NCBI GenBank assembly: GCA_003427395.1
Contig: BFEA01000324.1
Coordinates: forward strand, 442,928 to 491,367
DNA from: Chara braunii
Lineage: Eukaryota; Streptophyta; Charophyceae; Charales; Characeae
Length of the DNA: 48,440 nucleotides
Reading direction: 5' to 3'
A program made the position numbers and the translations under genes. The notes beneath the pieces are model-generated. The model made no database searches. It was not told the DNA's origin and saw only the letters and a program-made list of their open reading frames with translations. Below are positions 1-9,397 of the stretch, piece after piece; within the stretch, counting starts at the first letter, position 1; each line of letters starts with the position of its first letter.

Positions 1-85
1 TTCAACCCGACGACAAAAAATCCTCGGCCACACCCCCTACTCTGATCGGTGTTCGAAGTACGGAACACCGCGCGGGATGTGAGGT
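1..85 (+). repeat. E1 left LTR, 3' end only
   Basis: This stretch shares long blocks with 11711-11801, including TCCTCGGCCACACCCCC and GTTCGAAGTACG, and the two copies stop matching just after TGAGGTTG. Everything upstream lies outside the window. The end is placed at 85 because a tRNA-Met-like primer site begins at 86. Confidence 0.65.
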
Positions 86-98
86 TGGTATGAGAGGC
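86..98 (+). other. Candidate primer-binding site (initiator tRNA-Met) of E1
   Basis: TGGTATGAGAGGC resembles the plant initiator-Met primer site TGGTATCAGAGC, with one substitution inside the match and one near its end. It lies exactly where the LTR similarity to 11711-11801 stops, which is where a primer site should be. Minus-strand DNA synthesis would start here. Confidence 0.6.
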
Positions 99-162
99 AT
101 TAAGAGCTGATTTGTTTCGGCTCCGAGGTTTCCTTGGGACGACTGTAAATTTTGTTGGACAT

Positions 163-163
<1 letters not shown>

Positions 164-201
<38 letters not shown>
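164..201 (+). repeat. Poly-T tract (38 nt)
   Basis: An uninterrupted run of T lies in the E1 leader between the primer site and gag. It is likely prone to length error in sequencing and assembly. Confidence 0.95.
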
Positions 202-203
<2 letters not shown>

Positions 204-287
204 GATAGGCTGGCTTCCAGGCGCCGCTGCTCCACGAACGTCAATCATAACCAAGCAAAGGAGTTGGGTCAAAGTCAACCCGGCGCC

Positions 288-1249
288 ATGGCCGAACCAG
301 GACAGGGAGTGAACAATCATGAGGGGTTGGCCAACCAACCCTTGTGCTTTGTTCCTCGTCCTTCTGCAGTTCCCATCTTCTGTGAAGATGAAACAGACCC
401 ACGCACCTAGCTGGCTGCCCTAAAGGCCTAGGGTTGGACGAACCAGTTGCTTCGAGAACGGATTCCGGGAAGGTCACCTGAAACCGCGTTTGAATGGTAT
501 GGATAAAACCTCTATACCAACTGGCCCACCTTCCAGAGACACTTTCTTGAACACTTTGATCACATCGCATCGGGGCAGTGTCCGTGCCTAATCAAAGAAT
601 ATATGCAGCAGCCCCGTGAGACCCTTGCTAGGTACGCAGAACGTTTCACCTACTTGGTTGAACGCTCCGAGGTTGACGAGAAGATGGTGCGAACGGATTT
701 CGTTAGGGGAGTATCTGATTCCCGCTTGCGGAAAAACATCCGTAAGAAATGTAACCTGGTTAAACACACATTGACCGAGCTAATTCAATATGTTATCAAG
801 TACGGAAAGGAGAACTACAATGTAGGCTTGGATTCAAAATCAGACGAAGGTGACCCATTTGGTGTCTGACGCACTAGCTACTCCGCTACTACTCGGATGT
901 TCGAAGATTGTTTCGGATTTGGACTGGCCAAGAGAAATCTGGACCGAAGAGCACCGTCCTCCTCCTCGGCCTCCAAACGCCCTTTCCAGACGCAAGGAGG
1001 CCGGGACATAGAAGAACTATCAATGAAGGAGGTAGCCCGCACAATTCGTTACAGTGGTAGCACCCTTGACCGAGTTTGTCCAGGGATTACAAAGGCAAAG
1101 GGTGGCGGCGGCTCAAAGGCAACAAGTGGCCATGGCCGCTGGGTCCCTATGCCACGGCCCGCCTTGGCAGGGGCCACTCAGCCCTGACGATGTTACAACT
1201 GTAACCAGCCGGGCCACCTCGCAAAAGATTGTCCAAAACCCCGGGCTTA
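288..1249 (+). pseudogene. gag: E1 gag polyprotein remnant with CCHC zinc knuckle
   Basis: One reading frame can be followed from an ATG at 288 (MAEPGQGV...) to about 1249. It is interrupted by in-frame stops near 399, 426, 501, 867 and 1185. The middle part (about 500-866) has the composition of a retrotransposon Gag core, with NWPTFQRHFLEHF and ETLARYAERFTYLVE. At 1191-1232 the frame encodes CYNCNQPGHLAKDC, a perfect CX2CX4HX4C nucleic-acid-binding knuckle, followed by a stop. Gag would form the particle and package element RNA. The single conserved frame shows the stops are point decay, not frameshifts. Confidence 0.85.
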
Positions 1250-1313
1250 AGTGGGGTTTGTTGGACCCTCCCAAATCCCATTGGCAGCCCTGACCGCTGC
1301 AGGATAGGGAAGG

Positions 1314-2174
1314 GTGGCGGCCGTCATCGATACGGGGACGACTAAAATGGTGGCCCCCGCGGCCGCCGAGATCAGACCCGACGGATACATGGCGGCAACC
1401 ATCCTTGAACCGTGGACCATTGGAGTGATACGTCATATCCAACGGATTACTGAGGAAAGCGGTCTTCGACTTTGGAGAGCCGAATTCAAAGACCTCACGA
1501 CGCCCGGGCCTGAATACAAGCACGACCAAATCAATGTATTGGATGTCATGAAGGCACTGGACCTGTGGATCCCTGTGCCTATCCCCTACCTTCTGACCAT
1601 TTTAGAAGCAGCCAATGAAAAATTGATTGAGCGGTGCCTAAAGAACCGACGCCGGCTCGAGGAAAGCCGAAGGGGCAAGAAGTTAGTTATAAACGATTAT
1701 CCGACGACTGTTGAGGCACAACCATCGAGCTCAAGAACTCACGAGGCAAACCGGGTCGGAATGATCCAAGCCGCAGATCCACCGTCGGAGAAACCCGAGG
1801 TGTTCCTTCGGGCCTACTCGATTACCTGGAAGAGCATCGAGTGGGACTGCGAGGTCTGGGGAAGTCCCTCGACCGCCATCCTTGATTCCGGATGGTCGGC
1901 AATAGCCATCTCTTGGGGGTTAACGAAGCGCTTGGGACGGGAGGGACAGGTTCAACACCTTCGTCCTGATGAATTGTATGTATCTATTACGGAGGACAAC
2001 ATTCACTGTAAAGTGCGAATTACAAATATACCTATACAGGTCTGACAGGTGCATTGTCTGCGTGACACGATTGTATTGGATGTGCAGGCATATGGTGTGT
2101 TGTTAGAAATCCCTTGGCAGGTGGCGGTAGGAGTGCGAATGCATTTTGACATCTCTAAGGTAGTGCTCATATAG
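1314..2174 (+). pseudogene. E1 aspartic protease region of pol
   Basis: This lies in the same frame as gag and is separated from it by stops. The C-terminal half contains VWGSPSTAILDSGWSAIAIS, which fits the retropepsin active-site region (D-S/T-G-A), with Trp where small residues are usual. After an in-frame stop at about 2043 the frame continues with VLLEIPWQVAV, like the LG-x-PW segment near the end of Ty3 proteases, and stops at 2172. The N-terminal part, about 150 residues rich in charged residues, is a linker of the kind seen between Gag and protease in plant Ty3 elements. Another D-T-G (VIDTG) near the start is probably incidental. The enzyme would cleave the Gag-Pol polyprotein; this copy cannot. 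Confidence 0.75.
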
Positions 2175-2849
2175 GCCCCACCCAAACCTCAAACGATACC
2201 AATGAGGTCTGCAGGATCAACATGCCCCTTCATTTCCACTGAGGTTTGCAGGATTAACATGATTCGATGGGTGTCGATGGGCGAAGACAGATCCACGATA
2301 GAAACCGAGGATTCGAACGAACCCGACCGATATCCGATAAGAATTCAAGACCGATTCCGCCAACCCCGACGATGGGAATCCACCGACGCTGTCTGAAGCG
2401 AGTCCAGCTGGTCCCAAATGTTCTCCTCTATCATGAAAGGGGAACCTTTGCTGGGGGTATCGCGGATAGTTGACTTTTCGGAACCCCCTGCATCCCTGTA
2501 TCTCAGAACGGACCCCCTTCCACAGAGATTTACCGAACTAAGGGGGCTATGCGATAGGACCTTATAGCCTCCGCGACCTCTACTTACAGATGCCAAGGCC
2601 GCCTTGCTTATGTAAGAGGGGGTAGCGTTTCAGCCTAGGACCCCTGAACACGCATGGGTTCGAAGGGAACTCCTATAGGTATTTTCAGTGCAACCCTCGA
2701 TCGAAACCGAACACGATGGTAAAAGCCAAACGGAAAAAGAGCCGATAAGCCCGACGGATAGTAAACTCATAGCCACCGTACCCTCGGTAAAAACCGCCAA
2801 CTCCTTGTTCGGAGCCTCCCTAGAGGAAACCGCAAGGCTGTATGTTTGA
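2175..2849 (+). other. Decayed protease-RT linker of E1
   Basis: Short open stretches in shifting frames with Pro- and Arg-rich composition (for example 2202-2396) lie directly after protease. Linkers here are poorly conserved in Ty3 elements, so no domain can be named. No other feature is visible. Confidence 0.4.
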
Positions 2850-3101
2850 AAATCGATTCAACGCGGGTTCCGCGTTGAAAGATTCAATGCGCGTTGAATC
2901 CACGTTGAATCCCCGTTGAAAAGCCCGTCAGACGGGTTACAACGGGACCCGCGATGATTTGATTTGCGGGCTAAAAATAATCAAAAATAAAAATAGAAAA
3001 TACAGGGTTGTAGATCTTTTTGAGCTCTACTGTCACAGCCCCTCGTTTGGTGTCCTCTTCTCCCTCTCTGCCTACGGTTTACCGGGCAGTTCTATTTGAC
3101 G

Positions 3102-3121
3102 ATATATATATATATATATAT
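3102..3121. repeat. (TA)n microsatellite
   Basis: A pure alternating AT run lies inside the candidate insertion in E1 pol. Confidence 0.95.
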
Positions 3122-3289
3122 TTGACTTTTGTTTTTGTTTGGTTACACATAAATATTTTTAGGGCTAAAAAATAAAAGAAAAACAAGCTAAAAATATAGG
3201 GTTATAGATGTACAACAACATTTTTTTTTTTTTTTAAACTTCATGAATTAAAAAAAAAAAACATAAAAGCAAATAAAAAAAGGAAAAAC

Positions 3290-3480
3290 AGACACGCACA
3301 CACACATAGAGACACACAACATACACAAGCACACATAAACACACACACACACACATGCACACACACACACACACACACACTTACAAACATACACAGACAC
3401 AAATACACGTGCATACATACATATTCATGCACGGACACACTCTCACACACAGGCACACACATGCACGCACACACAGCACA
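3290..3480. repeat. CA-rich microsatellite (about 190 bp)
   Basis: Dense (CA)n with interruptions (CATA, CATG, CAGA). Long open frames on either strand here, with Cys/Val-rich or His/Thr-rich translations, are products of the repeat and not genes. Confidence 0.95.
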
Positions 3481-4296
3481 CCGGGGGCGAGGTGCCACTA
3501 GCAACGAGATAGGATAAAAACAAGTTTGTGGGGCAGTTGAGTGACCCAAATCCTGCCATGCAGTACCCGTGATCCAATGGTCATTATTTTACTTGTATTA
3601 CCCGAAAAAGCAAAGAGATCTTTGTTCCCCTCCTCCTCTCCTTAACACTGGGCATACCCGTGCAATGAAAGCTTCCTGCCATAATCTTTTCAATCGGTTG
3701 GGGGTGTGGCCAACCCCAAACGAGGGTGGGGTCAGCCTTAGGCCCATTGGATAGAAAATTTTCAGTATTTTACTTGCTGTTGTGCAATTATCTCATTGGG
3801 TGGAGCCCTGCTTAAAACACAGAGTATATGGAGGGTGTCAGGATCAGTGCTGACAAAAGTCAAGTTTATTCCAGAAAATGTGGCGGTTACTTTGTTCACT
3901 ATTGTTGCAACCACGACCATCAGATCATTTGTGACCTAATGGCTGGGAAATACTCTGCCGTAATTTTTGGTGGGAGGTCTTTTTTTTTTTTTTTTTTTTT
4001 TGCGTTTCTCCTGTTTTCTCACCCCAGAAATTCGTAATGAACCTGTAAGACCGCTGCCACTCAGTGTCACACTGGATCGGCCACACTCCTATCCGACTGC
4101 TAATGAGACCTTGCCCCTGCACACACATAACTGGGGTCTTGGGGGTTGGGGGATGTGGGGGCCGATGGCTTAGAGGATTTCCAGGTAGGTTTGGGGACTG
4201 GTGCGAGGGCGTGGTGAGTGGCGGGTGGCAGGTCGGTCGGTGTTGGTCTAATTTGGTGGTATAAGAGGTACTTTAGGGGTTGGGGGAATGTTTTTT

Positions 4297-4316
4297 CCCC
4301 CCCCCCCCCCCCCCCC
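4297..4316. repeat. Poly-C tract (20 nt)
   Basis: A run of C follows a T run. Such tracts are rare, form G-quadruplex or i-motif structures readily, and are common sites of assembly breaks. The window also ends in a C run. Confidence 0.95.
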
Positions 4317-4476
4317 TCTAGGGCCACGTGTTCCGGACCCCGCGCATCAATTCCGTTTTTCTGAAAAGCGCAGGAGCAGCCCATTTTCCCATTTAATGGG
4401 AATTCAATAGGATTTTTTCAAATTCAACGGGATTCAACGGGATTTTAATTCCCCCGTTCCCCGTTCCGCCAGGGTT

Positions 4477-5990
4477 CGAAGTATCACGTCGACGGTTTCC
4501 CTTCCAAGTGGGACCATCGACATTCAATTATTTGCCCATGTACATGATGAATATCGACGCCTCCTTCTTGCGGTAATACGGGCCTACCCCAACTTGAAGG
4601 CAGTCAATATCCACGATCACGACATAGGGCCGAGTCGGACGCACTTGATAGAGCACGCAATCGATACTGGGGATCACGCCCCAATACACTGTGGACCGTA
4701 CCGCTATTCATTGAAGGATCGACAACTAACCTTGGATAGGGTATGGGAGTTCGAGCGTCTTGGATGGGTGGAACCCTCCCTCGGCCCCTGGTCGTTCCTT
4801 GTGGTCCTCGTGCCAAAACGGAACGGGGCAGTCCGCGTTTGTATTGACTATCGAAAATTAAACGCTATTACCATTAAAGATGTCTACCCACTGCCCCGTA
4901 TCGAAGACCTCTTGGACGCCATCAATTCTGCCCGAGTCTTTTCGAAGTTCGGTATCCGACACGGTTTCCACCATGTCGTGGTCCAACCGGAGGACAGGCC
5001 CAACACAACTTTGAATTCGTCTTATTCGGAGGCATGTGGCAGTGGATCCGATGTCCCATGACAATATCCAACGCCCCCACGACCTTCCAACGGGCCTTGA
5101 ATATGGCCTTTGCGAAATTCGTTAACAAGACCTGTCGGGCCCAGCCCCTGATACATTTTTGTGTGATTGTGTATATGGACGATATTTTTGTCTTTTCTAA
5201 AACACACGAGTACCATGTGGAACACGCCGAGTGGGTCTTACATGTGCTGAAAGACACGAGGTTCAAGGTGACTCTGGAGAAAAGTGAGTTCCTCCTATCG
5301 GAAATTTCCTTCTTGGGGTACATCGTCACGGTGGATGGCTTGAAGCCGGATTCAAGGAAGGTAGCAGCCGTATAAGAGGCCCTAGCTCCGGTCAAGCTCA
5401 CTCAAGTTCGAGCCTGCCTAGGACTGGGGTCTTACTATCGACGATTCATTCAGGGATTTGCCTGTGTTGCTAAGCCTATGAAAAATTTGTTGAAGAAGGA
5501 AAAACAATTAGTATGAACGCCGGAATGCGAGGCGCCTTTTCGGGCGCTAAAAAAGACCCTTACCAACGCGCCCATCCTAGCACGTCCGGATTCGACAAGG
5601 CCGTTTGCTCTGCACACCGACTGGCAGTCACAAGCAATATCGGCGGTGCTGACTCACCAGGGAACCGACAGGAAGGAACACATCATCGAGTACGCCTCGA
5701 AAGACACTGAGCCAGACACAATTAAACTACGAGGCGTGCAAGGGCGAATGCTTGGTGGTGGTGTGGGGAATCCAGCATTTTCGACTGTATCTCCACGATC
5801 AAAAGTTTGTGCTCGTGACAGATCATCAGCCGTTGTTGTCGTTGCGACACAACACGATTATAAGGGAAATTTGGGAAGGTGGGCAGTCAGGCTGCAAGAC
5901 TACGACTTCGCCATTCGCCATCGTGCTAGCAGCACGGAAATGCGGATGGACTGACCCGAAATGCGGATGGACTGACCCGCCTCCAGCCGC
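4477..5990 (+). pseudogene. pol: E1 reverse transcriptase and RNase H (pol) remnant
   Basis: The N-terminal RT part (4594-5061) has GWVEPSLGPWSF, RVCIDYRKLNAITIKD and YPLPRIEDLLDA, the fingers and palm motifs of Ty3 RT. A one-base shift near 5008 moves the frame; FGGMWQ and NAPTTFQRALN follow. The catalytic YMDD is intact at 5172-5183, then SEISFLGYIVT. After an in-frame stop at 5373 the frame continues with GSYYRRFIQGFA. RNase H is seen as FALHTDW, HIIEYASK and, after another shift near 5728, YEACKGECLVVVWGIQHFRLYLH and VTDHQPLL. A 21-bp unit is tandemly doubled at about 5937-5978. The enzyme would copy element RNA to DNA. At least three frame breaks make it inactive. Confidence 0.9.
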
Positions 5991-6304
5991 CAAAAAAGTG
6001 TTTGGCGAACGACCGGCTCATTCCGTGGAAGCCTGCCTCGCCTCCAACGGAGCCTCGCTATGATGAAGTGCACGTCCTTCGCGAGGGGACTACCGGGATC
6101 CAAGATGGCGATCTCCCCTGAAGTAGCAGCTACTCCTTTGTCTTTTCCTTATTCTTTGACCCACTCGTCTAACCCCGACTATCCTCCTAACCCGTCTCTA
6201 AACACCTGCTTCTTTTGCACCTCTCTTATGGTACCGGATCAGGGAGATTCATACTGAGAAGGGCCTAGTTTTGTCTCATGGGTACAGTTTAGCCAATGTT
6301 GTGT
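5991..6304 (+). other. Non-coding decayed E1 3' pol region
   Basis: After RNase H the frame dissolves. No zinc-binding H2C2 or DDE integrase motif was recognised between RNase H and the unknown ORF further on. This may be a deleted integrase region. Confidence 0.4.
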
Positions 6305-6781
6305 GGTCCGTTCCCACTGAATCACATGTTGTATTAGGTACCGGAGCGAGAAGAGGTGAGTCTGTCCCGACTGCCGACCAAACCAAGTACCCACGGAGAA
6401 ATGGCACTTAGAAGCTAGGACGGAGGACGTATTTTCACCAAGTGTCCGCAAAGCAGAAGTTTGGACGAACCTCCTTCTCTTAAGGAGACTAAAAGGGGAC
6501 TCGTTGGCTGAGCTTACCAAGGTGGAGCGTCGACGAGTATTGAACGAGTATTGAACGGTCTCATGATTATCGCTGGCAGGAATCTGCCTTGCAAAAACGA
6601 AAAGACAATGCCAACTTTCACGGAGACTTCTGCTTTGGGGACACTTGGTGAAAATCCGTCCTCCGTCCTAGCTTCTAAGTGCCATTTCTCCGTGGGTACT
6701 TGGTTTGGTCGGCAGTCGGGACAGACTCACCTCTTCTCGCTCCGGTACCTAATACAACATGTGATTCAGTGGGAACGGACC
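6305..6781. repeat. Inverted repeat, two 156-bp arms with about 165-bp spacer
   Basis: Bases 6305-6460 are the reverse complement of 6626-6781 with only two mismatches seen. Both arms translate to the same peptide on opposite strands (LASKCHFSVGTWFGRQSGQ), which is how the repeat shows up. Beyond the arms the match stops abruptly. The near identity means the inverted copy is much younger than the decay of the surrounding element, or is an assembly fold-back. Confidence 0.95.
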
Positions 6782-7254
6782 AAGATCCGTCCTCGCTACA
6801 TTGACATTTACGAGGTGACGAAAGTTGGCACACAAGGCCAAAACTCCGTGAAACTGGGCCCTCGACACAACACGCAGGCCAGGCTGCTGACTTGCCACAC
6901 TGCTGCCCTTCGTCCGTTGCTGGACCGTGATCGGGCTTCCACCCCGTCCAGGCCTCCTTGTTCCTCTTCCTCCTCATCCTCACCTGCTTCCCCTTCCTCT
7001 CTCCAATCTTCTTCACCATTTTGTGTTGAGATCTTGATCGCGCAGGATGAGCCATTTCCAGTAGGAGCATGAGTCGATCGAACATTTCTAGGCGCTGATC
7101 CCAGATCACTTGTTGCAGCATCGATTTAATAATGATCGCCAGCTACGATATGACGTCCAACAAGTAAACATACCAGGGACTAGTGTTGCGGATCTCGCCA
7201 CGTATTCACTCCTGTGTGAGCGGGTGACATATGCGGGGATGTATGTCTGGTCGG
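6782..7254 (+). other. Non-coding or decayed stretch upstream of the unknown ORF
   Basis: A Ser/Pro-rich open stretch (about 6940-7030) is low complexity. Around 7110-7250 a different frame reads ADLATYSLLCERVTYAGMYV and may be the frame-shifted start of the unknown ORF that follows. No known domain was recognised. Confidence 0.35.
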
Positions 7255-8838
7255 GAGTCGACGAGGGTGTTCATTGAATTCCGCGCTCTTCGGGTAGCGG
7301 CCAACTTCGTGCACAACGCCCCGATGTTCATCGACGATTAGACGCTCTTGGTGGAGCGGGTTCGGGAACCGGTACGGGGTTTTCTGCGGGATTGGGCGAT
7401 GCAGGTCGCTAGATCGGTGGCAAGGGTGCAGGGACGGGGTAGCCATCGTTTCACAACCTACGAATTGCTTCTTCGATGGGCGCCAGACGGCCAGCTAGCG
7501 CTAGTGCCTCAACTACCCACACTCTTTCCCCCCGCTGACCCCCTTATCACCCAAGCCATCCCCCCTCCCTCATACTAAATGCCTCCCTTCTTCGCCTACA
7601 CCACCCTTCCTTACCAACTAATGGAGAGTCCTTACCCCATGTGCAACTTCTCGGAGTATTTGGTGGAGCTGGTCGATGAAGAGTCATTGTCATTCACCAA
7701 CGAAGATGCGTGGGAGCTTCATCGGGCGCTGTATCGATCGGTGGTGTTGGGCATGTTCCGATTCTACATGGAACGCGACGACCGTAACATCGGCGACCGC
7801 TTGCTCGTATACTCCGTAATTTCGAGACCCAAGCCGGAGTAGAAGGAGGGGACGGTGGCGCTATATCCGTTCGGGAATATCGGAATGAATAGGCAGGGAT
7901 TGTTGGGACTACTCCATATTTAGCTTTTGTCCATCGCACAAGTGATTGCCAGCGAAGAAGGCGATCTCCAACCCCGGTTGTGGAAGGCATCAACTCCAAG
8001 GAGAACGTACCACGCCGTGGTCATACCAGACTACCTTGCGTGGACGGAAGAGAAGGTGGTGGACTTGACGATGGGAAACCACTACCGCCTCCCTCGTCCT
8101 ACCCAAGACCAGCACCCCCGAAGACACCCAGGAAAACTCTCAAGAAGAGACGTTGACAGCCATCGCCGGAAGCGCAAGGAAGCCGAGTAGGACCAGGGGA
8201 AGAAGTGGTCCAGCCAGTGCTTGAACGGAAATCCGGCCTCGCTCCGGGGAGCAACACCACACCGATCGAGGGGCCTCTGTCGGGGGAAGGAGACGAGGCC
8301 AGCGGATCACAGATACACAGGACCCACCCGGAGAAGATACCGCCACCACCACTTCTTCCCGACCTCAATCTCGATGGAGCCGGTCCATCCGTACCAACAG
8401 GAGGAGGAGGAATGGGAGGAGTACCATATCCCACATCCAAACCCCCCATCCTCACAGGACCTTTTCGTTTCTGCCAGCCACCCCGGGATGCCCCGGTCAT
8501 TGACTTTAGTAGTTCCACTGAGCCGAAGCGTCCACCCGACGGATGTCGATTTCGTGGTGGAGCCTGCAACAATTTGGCTCGAAGAAGTCGAGGGGGACCC
8601 TCGTCCTCATCCTGCATGGGAACCGTTTCTACTGCCGCCGTTTGAAGGATGCGTGGCGACCACAATGGCGGGGATACTCATCTACGAGGCCGGCAGGCGG
8701 CTGAACATCATGCACCACTTCCTCGTTCTCGCAGTGCTCAGGAGGGAGCAGAGGTTGTATACAGGGGCCCATCTGGTGATGACGGGTCCCGAGAACCGCC
8801 CGGTGCGACGACGAATCATACGGGCCATTGTTGTCTAG
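7255..8838 (+). pseudogene. Unrecognised ~1.6 kb ORF remnant between pol and the right LTR of E1
   Basis: One frame stays open from about 7255 to a TAG at 8836-8838, broken only by stops near 7339, 7576, 7840, 7921 and 8188. The translation has ordinary globular composition: FIEFRALRVAANFVHNAPMF, then NFSEYLVELVDEE, then YRSVVLGMFRFYMERDDRN. A Pro/Arg-rich linker follows, then LNIMHHFLVLAVLRREQRLY near the end. No signal peptide, zinc motif or integrase signature is evident. By position it could be a displaced integrase C-terminus, an extra env-like ORF of some plant Ty3 elements, or a captured host gene. I do not recognise the family. The long single frame with few stops argues that it once coded. 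Confidence 0.55.
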
Positions 8839-9354
8839 CCTTACGTGTCCTATCATACGTGTCGGGGCCCCTCCTTCTTCCAACACCACTTCAATGAAGT
8901 GGATCCGCCTACGACTCCGACTGCGTTGATAGCCTTTCTTCCCCCTCTTCCTCCCCCTCTCAACCCTAAGATCGACCACTTCCTCTGAACCTTTCCTTCT
9001 TCTTCTTGATCACAAAGGTCGCGCGTCCACACGCGCTATAAATATATATATACATATATGAGACGACTTAGAGAAGGTTAACGGAGACCCTAATTTTCAG
9101 ACAACTTGCCATGCCATTTATATGAAAACCAAAGGGCCATTTTAATCAAACTTGTCACCAATTCGTACAGTGGAGACCATACTAACTAACTGCAAAAAAA
9201 AATCCAAAAAGAAATAATAAAAAACATATAAATCAGCAAGGCAAAAGTGCATTTTCATAAAATTTCGCCAACATCTCAATTTCAGAAATCTTGAGAAATT
9301 TCAGAAATCTTTTGTGATGTATGTATATGTACTTTTGATGATTATCGGTTGTTT
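8839..9354 (+). other. AT-rich 3' non-coding region of E1 with TATA-like run
   Basis: Pyrimidine-rich sequence follows the ORF stop. CTATAAATATATATA (about 9036-9050) resembles a TATA box but could be simple repeat. A direct repeat of AAATTTCAGAAATCTT-like sequence lies near 9285-9312. No gene is seen. Confidence 0.4.
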
Positions 9355-9397
9355 ACCGATCGGGCCAGCGGATGATGAAGAGGCTGCCCGATCGGGT
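9355..9397. other. Hairpin (CGATCGGGC / GCCCGATCG)
   Basis: A stem of at least nine pairs flanks a ~20-nt loop in the probable right LTR of E1. No function is assigned. Confidence 0.6.

Larger units (their letters stand above)
2850..4455. mobile_element. Candidate insertion splitting E1 pol between protease and RT
   Basis: About 1.6 kb of non-coding, low-complexity sequence separates protease from RT. Its left edge has clustered GTTGAAT motifs, including a perfect inverted repeat TTCAACGCGG/CCGCGTTGAA at 2857-2866 and 2870-2879. Its right edge (4422-4444) carries ATTCAACGGG twice, the reverse complement of the left-edge motif CCCGTTGAA. Inverted subterminal motifs at both edges suggest a foldback-type DNA element. 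I found no transposase and no clear target duplication. Inside lie a TA repeat, a CA repeat, a poly-T and a poly-C tract. Confidence 0.4.

Noticed and set aside
3241-3549. Cys/Val-rich 102-codon ORF on the minus strand
   Set aside because: It is the translation of the CA/TG microsatellite, not a protein.
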